From Dietzia sp032248695 (GTDB lineage: Bacteria > Actinomycetota > Actinomycetes > Mycobacteriales > Mycobacteriaceae), in contig NZ_JAVHXC010000004.1 in the NCBI RefSeq assembly GCF_032248695.1, positions 62,001 to 126,000 on the forward strand: DNA of 64,000 nt. Reading direction: 5' to 3'. The position numbers and the translations under genes are program-made. This document shows, one piece after another, positions 52,340-61,706 of the stretch. Within the stretch, counting starts at the first letter, position 1. Each line of letters begins with the position of its first letter. The notes below the pieces were generated by a model, which worked only from the letters and a program-made list of their open reading frames with translations, was not told where the DNA came from and did no database searches.

Positions 52340-53821
52340 TCAGCCGACGTGCCAGTGACGGCGGATGAGCTCGTCGCGCGCGGCCTCCCCCTCCGCCGGG
52401 TCGTCGGTGTCGCGCAGGCCGTCGAGCACGGCGTCGATGAACGCGGCCGGGAACACGCCGTCGGCCTCGAAGAGCTCTCGCTCCCCCTCGAGCGCGTCGG
52501 CCGACTCCCCGCACGAGGACGGGAGCTGCTCGAACTCGTCGTGGGCGTCGACTCTGAGCCGCTCGGCCAGCTGCAGGCTGTCATCATCGCGCAGCCCGCG
52601 CGCGGCCGCGACGGCCATGCCGGCCAGCAGCAGGTGCACGTCGGCCGAGCCGTCGCCGAGCCGCAGTTCCACGGTCTGCGGATGCACGGCGGGTTCGGGG
52701 ATCGGCTCGGTGGTGCCGGGGTTGGCGTGGGCGACCATGCCCGCGAGCACGTCTCCGCCCCAGGCGAGGGGGACCCGGACGAGGCCCGTGCGGTCCCGCA
52801 TGCCCCAACAGATGTCCTCGGGGGACTCCTCGCCGTCGGAGAAACGCAGGTAGGAGGTGGGGACCGTGTTACCGAACGCGGTCAGAGCCCGGGCCGCCGA
52901 GAGGTACCCGGCGATGAGCCGACGCCCGGTGTCGCTGAGCTCGTCGTCGTCGTCATCGTCGTCGCCCCCACCCGCGATCACGTTGACGCCGTCGCGCACC
53001 AGGCGACTGTGGATGTGCAGGCCGTTGCCGGCGCCCTGACCGCTCACCAGCGGGGCGAAGGTCGCCTCGAGGCCGTGGGAGTAGGCGACCTCGCGCACCA
53101 CCCATTTGGTCAGCACGAGGGCGTCGGCCGCCTGCTCGAGGGGCAGGGGCTGGAGCTCGATCTCGTGCTGGACCATCTGCCGGTCGGCGGTGCGGATGTT
53201 GCCGACCTCGCCGTGGGCGTACTTCAGCGGTATCCCCATGGCGGCCAGGTGGCCCAGCACCTGCTCGCGGACCCGCTCGTGCTTGGAGAACGGCGCCGAC
53301 TCCTGGTAGCCGCGTTCCTCCTCGACCGGGTAGATCGCCTCGGGCGCGTCGACGAGGTAGTACTCGAGCTCGCCGAAGGCCTCGAGCGTCATGCCGGTCT
53401 GTCGCGTCAGGGCCTCGGCGGCGCGGCGCACCACCTGCTCGCGCGCGTAGGGCAGCGGGGTCCCGTCGGGCGCGTAGAACGCGCACAGCACGTCGAGCGA
53501 GCGGCGTTCGCCGAAGGGGTTGAGGAACGCGGTGCGGTGCCGGGGGACGATGTAGACGTCGCTGGCGTCGGTGTCGGTGCCGGGGAAGACGCTCGAGCCG
53601 TCCACGCGCTCGCCGCGGGTGAGCACCTCGGCGAGGTGCTCGCGGGAGTTGACGGGGAACGCGACGGTCTTGAGGCGACCGTCGCCGCCGACGTAGCGCA
53701 GGTTGACCTGGCTCAGCCCCAGCTCCGCGACCGCGCGCACGAGGTCGCCTGCGGTGAACTCGTCCGTGGGCTTACCGAGCAGCCGGACGAGGGGGTGGGG
53801 TTCGAGTGCGTCGATGGCCAT
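52340..53821 (-). CDS. Glutamine synthetase family protein
   Basis: 493 residues. The beta-grasp region (about 1-110) is followed by the catalytic barrel: FGELEYYLV (149-157), VQHEIELQP (217-225), GAGNGLHIHSRL (263-274) and WGMRDRTGLVRVP. Metal/Glu and ATP sites thus appear kept. There is no adenylylation motif of the main GlnA, so this is a diverged paralogue, perhaps a gamma-glutamyl-amine ligase. An Asp7 tract (residues 287-293) sits in a loop. ATG 53821 follows TAGAAC (53827-53832) by five bases, probably leaderless. Confidence 0.8.
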   Translation of the reverse strand: MAIDALEPHPLVRLLGKPTDEFTAGDLVRAVAELGLSQVNLRYVGGDGRLKTVAFPVNSREHLAEVLTRGERVDGSSVFPGTDTDASDVYIVPRHRTAFLNPFGERRSLDVLCAFYAPDGTPLPYAREQVVRRAAEALTRQTGMTLEAFGELEYYLVDAPEAIYPVEEERGYQESAPFSKHERVREQVLGHLAAMGIPLKYAHGEVGNIRTADRQMVQHEIELQPLPLEQAADALVLTKWVVREVAYSHGLEATFAPLVSGQGAGNGLHIHSRLVRDGVNVIAGGGDDDDDDDELSDTGRRLIAGYLSAARALTAFGNTVPTSYLRFSDGEESPEDICWGMRDRTGLVRVPLAWGGDVLAGMVAHANPGTTEPIPEPAVHPQTVELRLGDGSADVHLLLAGMAVAAARGLRDDDSLQLAERLRVDAHDEFEQLPSSCGESADALEGERELFEADGVFPAAFIDAVLDGLRDTDDPAEGEAARDELIRRHWHVG

Positions 53822-53889
53822 ACCCCGTTCTACCAGCGCTATCGCATGCCGGCTTCCGGTGCGCGAGACAGAACTCGCGTGGCCCGGGC

Positions 53890-53923
53890 GTCAGAACCAG
53901 AGGTCGGCGAGCAGTTCGATTGA
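53890..53923 (+). repeat. Direct repeat copy 1 flanking the fic gene
   Basis: This stretch repeats 56124-56157: the first 26 bases are identical and, with two T/C differences, about 33 bases match. On the minus strand it would read IELLADLWF-stop, the exact end of the LLM gene at 56125. It directly abuts the fic stop codon. Confidence 0.8.
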
Positions 53924-55177
53924 CTATCCCCTCCCGAGAATCACGTCGTGAACACGAGGGGCGTACACCCTTCGCTTGTAGGCCTCAGGATCGATGAAGG
54001 CCAGAACACCGAGCTCCACCAACTGTCCGACAACCTTGTTGGCTCGACCATAAGAGACGCCCAGCGCCTGTTCGACGTGGCGAACCGTGAAAGTCGGATG
54101 GGCAACCGCGAGGTCGATTACCGAGATCGGCGTTGCGGAACGCAAATGGGACCCGCGGACGATTTCCTTGAGTTCGGCTTGCACGCCGACGAGTTCGATC
54201 ATCTGCGTGTGCGTGGTGCGCGCGGCAGCTTCGAGTCCCCGTGCGAAAAACGCCACGTAGGTGTCCCAGTCTCCCCGCGTACTCACACCGAGAAGGGCGT
54301 CGTAGTACTCGGCACGTCGAGCCTCGAACCATGGCGACACGGTAAGAGTCGGCTCCCCTAGGACGTCCATCGAGAGGAGGTGTAGAACGATAAGAAATCT
54401 CCCGAGGCGACCGTTCCCGTCGCGGAACGGGTGCAATGTCTCGAACTGGTAGTGCGACATAGCCGCGGCGACCACGGGGTCGAGCGTTGAACTGTGGTCA
54501 GTCCGCATCCAGTCGACGAGGTCGGACAGCCCCGCCTCGAGGAGCGGGCCGGGGGGCGCCGGAACAAAGCGAGCTCGCATGATCGCCGGACCGCGCGGGT
54601 CCACGTCCGATCTCAAGCCGACGACAACCTGGGTATCGCGTAGCCGACCTGAGACTCCCTCAAGGGGCCCACCCCTCATGAGTACGCCTTGGAGGTCGTA
54701 CAACATCGTCGTTGACAGCGGGCGTCCGTCCGCTGCCCATGCGAACCCGAGGCGCGCCATTACTTCGAAGTTGAGGATCTCACGGAGATCCGGCGACCCA
54801 GGTTCTTCCACGTCCGCCCCCAGGACCTCGGACAGGGGCGCGTACGTGCCCTCCAGAGCGGAGGTCGAGTGCGCCTCACGGCGAAGGGTAGGGACGCGGA
54901 GGAGGGTCGGATCCGGTAAGCGTCGCGCGGTGCTGTCCAAGGAGGCCAACGCCGCGCGGGCGTTCCCCACCGCCAGGACGGTAGGCATCGTGAGTTCTGG
55001 CATCCCCTCGGGGAGCCGCGCGGGGACGAACGCCTTATGGCGCCAGTCGCCGACGCGCGGGTCGGTGCCGACGATATCTACGAGCGCGCCCGTCGAGTCG
55101 TTGACGAACATTTCCAGGTTCACAATGTCACTGTAGGCCCTCTTGAGTGACATTGTCGGCGCCACCATTGCACTCAA
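53924..55177 (-). CDS. Fic-family AMP-transferase, self-inhibited (class II) type, low GC
   Basis: 417 residues in the longest form. Inhibitory motif TSALEG (105-110) fits the S/TxxxE(G/N) helix, placed before the Fic core HPFRDGNGRLGR (249-260), so this is a class II protein regulating itself. A C-terminal winged-helix part (VIDLAVAHPTFTVRHVEQAL) follows. Base composition is visibly lower in GC than the neighbours, and it is bordered by repeats, all suggesting transfer. Possible starts: 55177, ATG 55153 (inside an inverted repeat) and ATG 55111. Confidence 0.87.
   Translation of the reverse strand: MSAMVAPTMSLKRAYSDIVNLEMFVNDSTGALVDIVGTDPRVGDWRHKAFVPARLPEGMPELTMPTVLAVGNARAALASLDSTARRLPDPTLLRVPTLRREAHSTSALEGTYAPLSEVLGADVEEPGSPDLREILNFEVMARLGFAWAADGRPLSTTMLYDLQGVLMRGGPLEGVSGRLRDTQVVVGLRSDVDPRGPAIMRARFVPAPPGPLLEAGLSDLVDWMRTDHSSTLDPVVAAAMSHYQFETLHPFRDGNGRLGRFLIVLHLLSMDVLGEPTLTVSPWFEARRAEYYDALLGVSTRGDWDTYVAFFARGLEAAARTTHTQMIELVGVQAELKEIVRGSHLRSATPISVIDLAVAHPTFTVRHVEQALGVSYGRANKVVGQLVELGVLAFIDPEAYKRRVYAPRVHDVILGRG
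55123..55155. promoter_or_regulatory. 10-base inverted repeat at the fic 5' end
   Basis: CAATGTCACT (55123-55132) and AGTGACATTG (55146-55155) are perfect complements around 13 bases. It overlaps the first codons if translation begins at 55153 or 55177, or forms an operator if it begins at 55111. Confidence 0.5.
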
Positions 55178-55241
55178 CCGGCGTCAGACGAAAGTGACCT
55201 ACCCCCGCCCGCGCGCAATCCCGCGCCGGAGACCATCAGAC

Positions 55242-55264
55242 TCAGAACTAGAGAATCGGTGAGC
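55242..55264 (+). repeat. Possible decayed third copy of the LLM gene end
   Basis: About 19 of 23 bases match the repeats at 53891 and 56125 (TCAGAAC[C/T]AGAG..TCGG[C/T]GAGC), with one inserted base. The Trp codon has become a stop in this copy. It would form the right border of the fic segment. Confidence 0.4.
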
Positions 55265-55299
55265 CCGTCCGCGCCACGACCGACCGCCCGCCCGATCTG

Positions 55300-55992
55300 T
55301 CAGTCCAGGTCCTTGGACCAGCCCCGCAGACTCCAGCGGTGCCGCCGACGCTCCCGCGGACGGCGCCCGGGCTGCTCGCGCTCCTGGTAGTAGTCGAACA
55401 CAGGAAGGCCGAGCTTGAAGCGGATCGCGGCCACCCGGAGGCTGAACCCCACGACCAGGGTGATCGCCGCGCTCCAGTTCTCCGGGACGCCGACGGCCGT
55501 GAGGCCCACAAAGACGAGCGCGGCCAGGATGGCGATGCTGGCGTACAGCTCCTGCCGGAACACCAGCGGCACCCGGTCGCACAGCAGGTCACGCATGACT
55601 CCACCGAACACGCCGGTGATGACCGCGGCGGCAACGGCGATGAGGACACCGTGGCCCATCTCGAGCGCGATCCGGGCGCCGATGATCGCGAAGACCGTCA
55701 GTCCGAGTGCGTCGAGCCCCAGGAAGAGGACTCTGAAGTGCCGCATGATCGGGGCCACGACCACGGTGAGGACCGCGGCCAGCGCGACCAGCGCGAGGTA
55801 GGAGGGGTGCTTCACCCAGATGAGCGGGTAGTGGCCCAGCAGCACGTCGCGGATCGAGCCGCCGCCGATGGCGGTGACGCACGCGACGATCACCACTCCG
55901 AACAGGTCCATGCGCTCGCGACCGGCGGCCAGCGCACCGGTCATCGCCTCCGCGGTGATGCCGATGAGGAAGAGGACGGTGAGGAACTCCAC
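55300..55992 (-). CDS. TRIC-type trimeric cation channel family protein (UPF0126/YadS-like)
   Basis: 230 residues, seven membrane segments in an inverted repeat of three plus one. The two family motifs are GGGSIRDVLLGHYPLIW (about 44-60) and FGGVMRDLLCDRVPLVF (about 129-145). Prokaryotic TRIC channels conduct K+ and other monovalent cations. GTG start at 55992 with GAGAAG five bases upstream. The basic, Arg-rich tail is cytoplasmic. Confidence 0.88.
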   Translation of the reverse strand: MEFLTVLFLIGITAEAMTGALAAGRERMDLFGVVIVACVTAIGGGSIRDVLLGHYPLIWVKHPSYLALVALAAVLTVVVAPIMRHFRVLFLGLDALGLTVFAIIGARIALEMGHGVLIAVAAAVITGVFGGVMRDLLCDRVPLVFRQELYASIAILAALVFVGLTAVGVPENWSAAITLVVGFSLRVAAIRFKLGLPVFDYYQEREQPGRRPRERRRHRWSLRGWSKDLD

Positions 55993-56050
55993 GGTTCTTC
56001 TCAGACCGTGCGGGAGGCGAGGTGACGGGTCAGCATGGGCCTATCCTCCC

Positions 56051-56071
56051 GCGCGCCCGTGGGGAGCGCGC
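56051..56071 (-). terminator. Possible terminator after the LLM gene
   Basis: GCGCGC (56051-56056) and GCGCGC (56066-56071) form a six-base stem in the 132-base gap between the LLM gene and the TRIC gene. The rest of the gap holds GGTGG/TCCGG short repeats. Confidence 0.35.
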
Positions 56072-56123
56072 CGCGAGGGCCGGATGCGGGTGGTCCGGGT
56101 GGTGGGTCCGGGTGGTGGCGGCG

Positions 56124-56157
56124 GTCAGAACCAGAGGTCGGCGAGCAGCTCGATCGA
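56124..56157 (+). repeat. Direct repeat copy 2, native 3' end of the LLM gene
   Basis: This copy lies inside the intact LLM gene and so is the likely source or original attachment site. See the copies at 53890 and 55242. Confidence 0.75.
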
Positions 56158-57105
56158 GCGGTTCCGCACGGCGGGGTCGTAGGCGTAGGTGACGGTGATG
56201 AGCTCGTCGGCGCCGGTGCGCTCGACGAACTCCTGCAGCTGCGCCTTGACGGTGTCGGGCGAGCCGACGGCGCTGATGTCGAGCATCGGGTTGGTCGCTC
56301 CGGCGAACTGGGCGGGGTCGACGGGCGGCTGGATCTTGCGGCTGCGGCCGGCGCGGAGGTCGAGGAACATCTGCTGCAGCGTGGTGAACTCGCGCTGCGC
56401 GGCCTCGTCGGTGTCGGCGACGACCACGTTGATCCCGGCCATCACCTGCGGCTTCTCGATGCGGGCGGTGGGCGCCTCGGTGCTGAAGGTCTCGCGGTAC
56501 ACGCGGATGGCGTCGTCGATCTGGTCGGGCGCGAAGTGCGAGGCCAGGGAGAACGGCAGGCCGAGCTGCCCGGCGATCGAGGCGCCGTTGACGGTGGAGC
56601 CCAGCACCCAGATCGGCACCTCCGTCCGCTGCGAGACCGCGGAGAAGATGGGAACGCTGTGGGCGGTGCCGGACTCGCCGAACCAGCCCTGGAGGTCGTA
56701 GATGTGGCGGGCGAAGGCCTGCGGTTCGGCCGACGAGCGGCTCAGGGCCTGCGCGGTCATGCCGTCGGTGCCGGGGGCGCGGCCCAGGCCGAGGTCGATC
56801 CGGTCGCCGTGGATGTTGGCCAGGGTGCCGTACTGCTCGGCCACCATGAGCGGCGCGTGGTTGGGCAGCATGACGCCACCTGAGCCCACGCGGATCCGCT
56901 CGGTCACCGATGCCGCCTGGGAGATGAGCAGCGAGGTGGCGCTGGAGGCGAGGTTGGGGGTGTTGTGGTGCTCGGCGAACCACAGGCGCGAGTAGCCCAG
57001 CCGGTCGGCGAGGCGGGCGGACTCCATCGACGCGGCGATACCCTCGCGCGCGGTGGCCCCCTCGGAGATGGAGACCAGGTCGAGAATGCTCAGGGGGACC
57101 GACAC
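56125..57105 (-). CDS. LLM-class flavin-dependent oxidoreductase (YhbW/luciferase-like)
   Basis: 326 residues from GTG 57105, with AAAGGTG about six bases upstream. MSVPLSILDLVSISEG, YSRLWFAEHHNTPNLASSA, GVMLPNHAPLMVAEQYGTL and RIDLGLGRAPG are the usual stretches of the YhbW/MsnO8 luciferase-like subfamily, normally FMN-dependent. The last codons (IELLADLWF) are the source of the repeats around the fic gene. Substrate unknown. Confidence 0.85.
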   Translation of the reverse strand: MSVPLSILDLVSISEGATAREGIAASMESARLADRLGYSRLWFAEHHNTPNLASSATSLLISQAASVTERIRVGSGGVMLPNHAPLMVAEQYGTLANIHGDRIDLGLGRAPGTDGMTAQALSRSSAEPQAFARHIYDLQGWFGESGTAHSVPIFSAVSQRTEVPIWVLGSTVNGASIAGQLGLPFSLASHFAPDQIDDAIRVYRETFSTEAPTARIEKPQVMAGINVVVADTDEAAQREFTTLQQMFLDLRAGRSRKIQPPVDPAQFAGATNPMLDISAVGSPDTVKAQLQEFVERTGADELITVTYAYDPAVRNRSIELLADLWF

Positions 57106-57316
57106 AACGCACCTTTTCGTAGCTCACCGTGACCGCCGCGAACATCCGCGGCTCGTGCGTCGAGGCTACCGACGCGCGGGGATCGGTGACGGATCACGGA
57201 TCCGGGAGGGGTAGGTGGCGACGACGACGACGAGGCCTGCGAGCCCGGGCACTCGAGCGGTCCCGGGTGGCCGCGCTTCGGGCGTCCGACCGGGCCGGAC
57301 CCGCCATCGCTCTACG

Positions 57317-58189
57317 ATGTCGGCCATGGGCTCCCCGGACGTCGGCGCGACGATCGACACGATCCGCCTCGGGCTGGGCGGGCTCCACCCCGGAGAACGC
57401 AGGGTGGCGGAGGAGATCCTGGCCCGGCCGGGCGAGGTCGCGGACCTCAGCGCGGCCGACCTCGGTCAGCGCTGCAACACCTCGGCCGCCACGGTGGTCC
57501 GCGCGTGCAAGTCGCTCGGGTTCCAGGGTTTCCAGCATCTGCGGATGCTCCTGGTCCGCGACGCGGGGGCGGCCGCCGCCGCGGCGGCCCCGTCGGCGGA
57601 GTCGGCCCCCGGGCCTCTGGATCGACTGCTCGAGGAGATGCACCAGGCGCTCGTGCGGGCGTCCCACACGGTGGACCGCGAGCAGCTACACGCGGCCGCG
57701 GAGATGCTCGCGGGGGCGCGACGGATCGTGCTCGTGGGCTCGGGGACGTCTGCGTCGTTGGTGCAGTGGGGCGTCCTCCGGTTCAGCAGCGCCGGCATCC
57801 CCCTGGAGGCCCCCACCGATCCGGCCGCCCAGATCGTCGTGTGTCGCCTCCTGGGCACGGAGGACGTGTGCCTCGCGATGAGCGACTCGGGAATGAATCG
57901 CAACACCGTCGACGCTGTCCGCGCCGCGCGGAAGGCGGGCGCGGGGATCGTGTCGATCACGGGTCACGGGCGGACCGCCGTCGCCGCGGAGGCGGACATC
58001 AGCCTGGTGGTGCAGTCGCCGGGGGTGTGGAACTCCATCTCCACCGTGGGCGGCCTCGTCCAGGCCCTCGTGTTGGGAGCCCTGCAGGAGTTGGTGGCGG
58101 ACCGTCGCGGCCTCGGGCCGGCCCCCCGCGCGGTGGTGGAGGCGGAGATCTTCACCAGCCTCGCGCCCGATCGGCCGGAGAATCACTGA
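57317..58189 (+). CDS. RpiR/MurR-family transcriptional regulator (HTH plus SIS domain)
   Basis: 290 residues. N-terminal HTH_6 (about 15-85: ERRVAEEILARPGEV, LGQRCNTSAATVVRACKSLG) and C-terminal SIS sugar-phosphate isomerase-like domain (GSGTSASLVQWG, SDSGMNRNTVDAVRAARKAG). Such proteins sense phosphosugars. No Shine-Dalgarno precedes ATG 57317; ATG 57326 is an alternative. It stands 121 bases before the ABC importer genes on the same strand and probably controls them through the inverted repeat at 58268. Confidence 0.88.
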   Translation: MSAMGSPDVGATIDTIRLGLGGLHPGERRVAEEILARPGEVADLSAADLGQRCNTSAATVVRACKSLGFQGFQHLRMLLVRDAGAAAAAAAPSAESAPGPLDRLLEEMHQALVRASHTVDREQLHAAAEMLAGARRIVLVGSGTSASLVQWGVLRFSSAGIPLEAPTDPAAQIVVCRLLGTEDVCLAMSDSGMNRNTVDAVRAARKAGAGIVSITGHGRTAVAAEADISLVVQSPGVWNSISTVGGLVQALVLGALQELVADRRGLGPAPRAVVEAEIFTSLAPDRPENH

Positions 58190-58267
58190 CTGTTCCGCCG
58201 GATCCCACCGATCGGCAATCCCGATGCTCCCGTCCGTTCACCTGACCGGACCAGTCTTCGTGCAACA

Positions 58268-58288
58268 GGATTTCTTGCCGTGAAATCC
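58268..58288 (+). promoter_or_regulatory. Putative RpiR-type operator before the ABC importer
   Basis: GGATTTC-N7-GAAATCC, a perfect seven-base inverted repeat with TTTC/GAAA cores typical of RpiR boxes. It is 22 bases before the ATPase gene start and AT-richer than its surroundings. Confidence 0.55.
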
Positions 58289-58310
58289 GATTGCGTAGCG
58301 GAGTTGGTGC

Positions 58311-59438
<1,128 letters not shown>

Positions 59439-59526
59439 GCCCGCCCGGCCGGGTCCCCCTGATCCACCTCGCGCGCCGGGGCCCTTCCCCGGCGCACCCA
59501 CCACCCACTTCTTCGAAGGACGACAG

Positions 59527-60900
59527 ATGACGCTTTCCAGCCGTGCTCTCGGTGTGGCCGCCCTCCTCACGGTGGGCGGACTCACGCTCTCCGCCTGCTC
59601 GGGCGGGGCCGCGGGATCCTCCGACGACCAGGGCGGGGCCACCACCGCCAGCGCCGCCGCCGCATTCGACCCGGACAGGCAGTACGAGATCGTGTTCGAG
59701 AGCTACAACCTCGGCAACGCCACCTGGGAACCCACCATCCTGGGGTTGATCGAGGAGTTCGAGGAGCAGCACCCCAACGTCGACGTGATCCCGCAGGCCC
59801 TCGGCGCGGATTCCACTGCCGCCGGTGGCACCGCCGGAAGCGTCCAGCGCCAGGTCCTGGCCGGTAACCCACCGGACGTGGTCCAGATGACCTTCGACAC
59901 CCTGGACTACGCGGTGGAGAACCTCTCGGCACAGCCACTCGACGTGCTCTACGGCCGGGACGCCGTGGACGCCCACTTCGAGGACGGCATCCCCATGCAC
60001 GAGAACGTCCGCGACTTCGGCGTCCTGGGCGAGCACATCTACGGCGTGCCGTACGTGCTGTCCACGCCGATGTTCTTCTACAACGCGACCGGCCTGGCGG
60101 AGGCCGGGGTCGCTGCGCCCGACTTCTCGACCTGGGACTCGGTCGCGGAGGCGGCGCGCGCCGTCACCGAGAAGACCGGCAAGCCGTCTCTGAGCGTGTC
60201 CTGCCTGGATCCTGTCGGCGAGTGGTGTCTGCAGTCGATGATCCGCTCCAACGGAGGCCGGGTCCTCAGCGAGGACCGGTCCACCATCGAGTTCGGCTCC
60301 GACGAGACCGTCGAGGTCATCTCTCTGATGCAGGACCTGTACGAGGACGGAGTCCTGGAGAACGCCGACTTCACCACCCAGAGCGAGAGCTTCGCCGCCG
60401 GCGAGGTGCTCATGCACGTCAACTCGGCGTCCATGCAGGCGAGCTTCGAGCAGGGCGCATCCGCCGGCGGGTGGACGATCGAGGCCGCCGGCATCCCGGC
60501 CTTCGACGGCTCCCCCGTCGTCCCGACCAGCTCCGGCTCGGCCCTGATGGTCTTCTCGCAGGATGCGGACAAGCAGGCCGCCGCGTTCGAGCTGCTCAAG
60601 TTCATGACCGGTGAGACCGCCTACGAGGCCATCGCCCCGCTCGGCTACCTCCCGCTGCGGACCGGCCTGATCGAGGAGGGCAACGCGCTGGCCGAGTGGG
60701 CCGCCGGCAACCGCCTCCTGGCCCCCAACCTCGAGCAGCTCGAGTCGATCGAGCCGTGGGTCGCCTACCCGGGTGAGAGCTACGTCCAGATCGGGTCGTT
60801 GCTGATGGACGCCGTCAACGAGTCCGTCTATCAGGGCGCCGACCCGCAGGCGGCCCTCACCGGGGCGGCGTCCCGTGCCCAGGATCTGGCCGACCGGTGA
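59527..60900 (+). CDS. ugpB: Extracellular solute-binding lipoprotein, UgpB-like
   Basis: 457 residues. Lipoprotein signal ending LSAC (Cys24 lipidated), then a family 1 binding protein: IEEFEEQHPNVDVIPQ, GNPPDVVQMTFDTLDYAVEN, IYGVPYVLSTPMFFYN and a late ALMVFSQDADKQAAAFELLKF. The group includes glycerol-3-phosphate and glycerophosphodiester binders; substrate is inferred from family and neighbours only. AAGGA lies about seven bases before ATG 59527. Confidence 0.83.
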   Translation: MTLSSRALGVAALLTVGGLTLSACSGGAAGSSDDQGGATTASAAAAFDPDRQYEIVFESYNLGNATWEPTILGLIEEFEEQHPNVDVIPQALGADSTAAGGTAGSVQRQVLAGNPPDVVQMTFDTLDYAVENLSAQPLDVLYGRDAVDAHFEDGIPMHENVRDFGVLGEHIYGVPYVLSTPMFFYNATGLAEAGVAAPDFSTWDSVAEAARAVTEKTGKPSLSVSCLDPVGEWCLQSMIRSNGGRVLSEDRSTIEFGSDETVEVISLMQDLYEDGVLENADFTTQSESFAAGEVLMHVNSASMQASFEQGASAGGWTIEAAGIPAFDGSPVVPTSSGSALMVFSQDADKQAAAFELLKFMTGETAYEAIAPLGYLPLRTGLIEEGNALAEWAAGNRLLAPNLEQLESIEPWVAYPGESYVQIGSLLMDAVNESVYQGADPQAALTGAASRAQDLADR

Positions 60901-61706
60901 CCGTCCCGTCTCTGACGTCGCCTCCCCCGGCGCAGCTCGCCACCGCGAACTTCCGTGATGTCGCCCGCCCGGCCGGGGTCGTTCCCCTGATCGCCCCCGG
61001 CCGGCTGTTCCGGTCCGCGTCGCCACACGAGATGCCGGCAGCCGGAGTGGACCACATCCGTCGCCTGGGGATCCGCACCGTCATCGATCTGAGATCCGAG
61101 GTGGAGACGGCGGCACGGCCGTCGGTCTTCCCCGCTCCCCAGGTGGAATTGGTCCATGTCCCCCTGGAGCTGATGGGCGCCGCGGAATCCCACCGCACCG
61201 AGCTCACCCTGGACGCGCTCTACAGCCGCATGCTCGTCGAGCGTGCCGACGGCCTGATGCGGGCGGTACGCGCCGTCGCCCGGGCCCCACGGGGCGGGGT
61301 GCTGGTCCACTGCACCGCCGGTAAGGACCGGACCGGACTCACCGTCGCCCTCATCCTCAGCGTCCTGGGGGCGCCGATGGACACGATCGTCGACGACTAC
61401 GCGATGACCGAGTCCCTCCTCGCCGGCCCGTGGACGGACTCGATGGTGGCCGCCCTCACCGCGGCGGGGATGAGGATCGACGAGCGCCTGCTCCAGATTC
61501 TCGCGGGGAGCCCAGCAGAGGTGCTGGCCACCGCGTTCGCCGCCCATGTCCTGGCCCCCTGGGGCGATGCCGCCGCGTATCTGCTCGCCCACGGCCTCGC
61601 CGCCGAGGAGCTGACCGCCCTGCGCGACCGCTTCCTGCTCAGCCCCTCCCCCTTTCCGGCTGCCGCCAGCCGACCCGTCACCCCGTCAGAGAAAGGCGCA
61701 CCGTGA
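60897..61706 (+). CDS. Tyrosine-phosphatase-like (PtpB/DSP-type) phosphatase
   Basis: 269 residues from GTG 60897, overlapping the ugpB stop. The active-site loop is HCTAGKDRTG (nucleophile Cys139), the form of PtpB-type protein-tyrosine/phosphoinositide phosphatases. An early part, GRLFRSASPHEMP and VIDLRSEVE, is also typical. No signal peptide is visible, so it acts in the cytoplasm. Its place inside the importer locus suggests it dephosphorylates the imported compound. Confidence 0.82.
   Translation: MTVPSLTSPPPAQLATANFRDVARPAGVVPLIAPGRLFRSASPHEMPAAGVDHIRRLGIRTVIDLRSEVETAARPSVFPAPQVELVHVPLELMGAAESHRTELTLDALYSRMLVERADGLMRAVRAVARAPRGGVLVHCTAGKDRTGLTVALILSVLGAPMDTIVDDYAMTESLLAGPWTDSMVAALTAAGMRIDERLLQILAGSPAEVLATAFAAHVLAPWGDAAAYLLAHGLAAEELTALRDRFLLSPSPFPAAASRPVTPSEKGAP

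Noticed and set aside
55339..56025. Plus-strand frame over the TRIC-type gene
   Set aside because: Antisense to a clear membrane protein; composition is Glu/Arg/His-rich without a fold.
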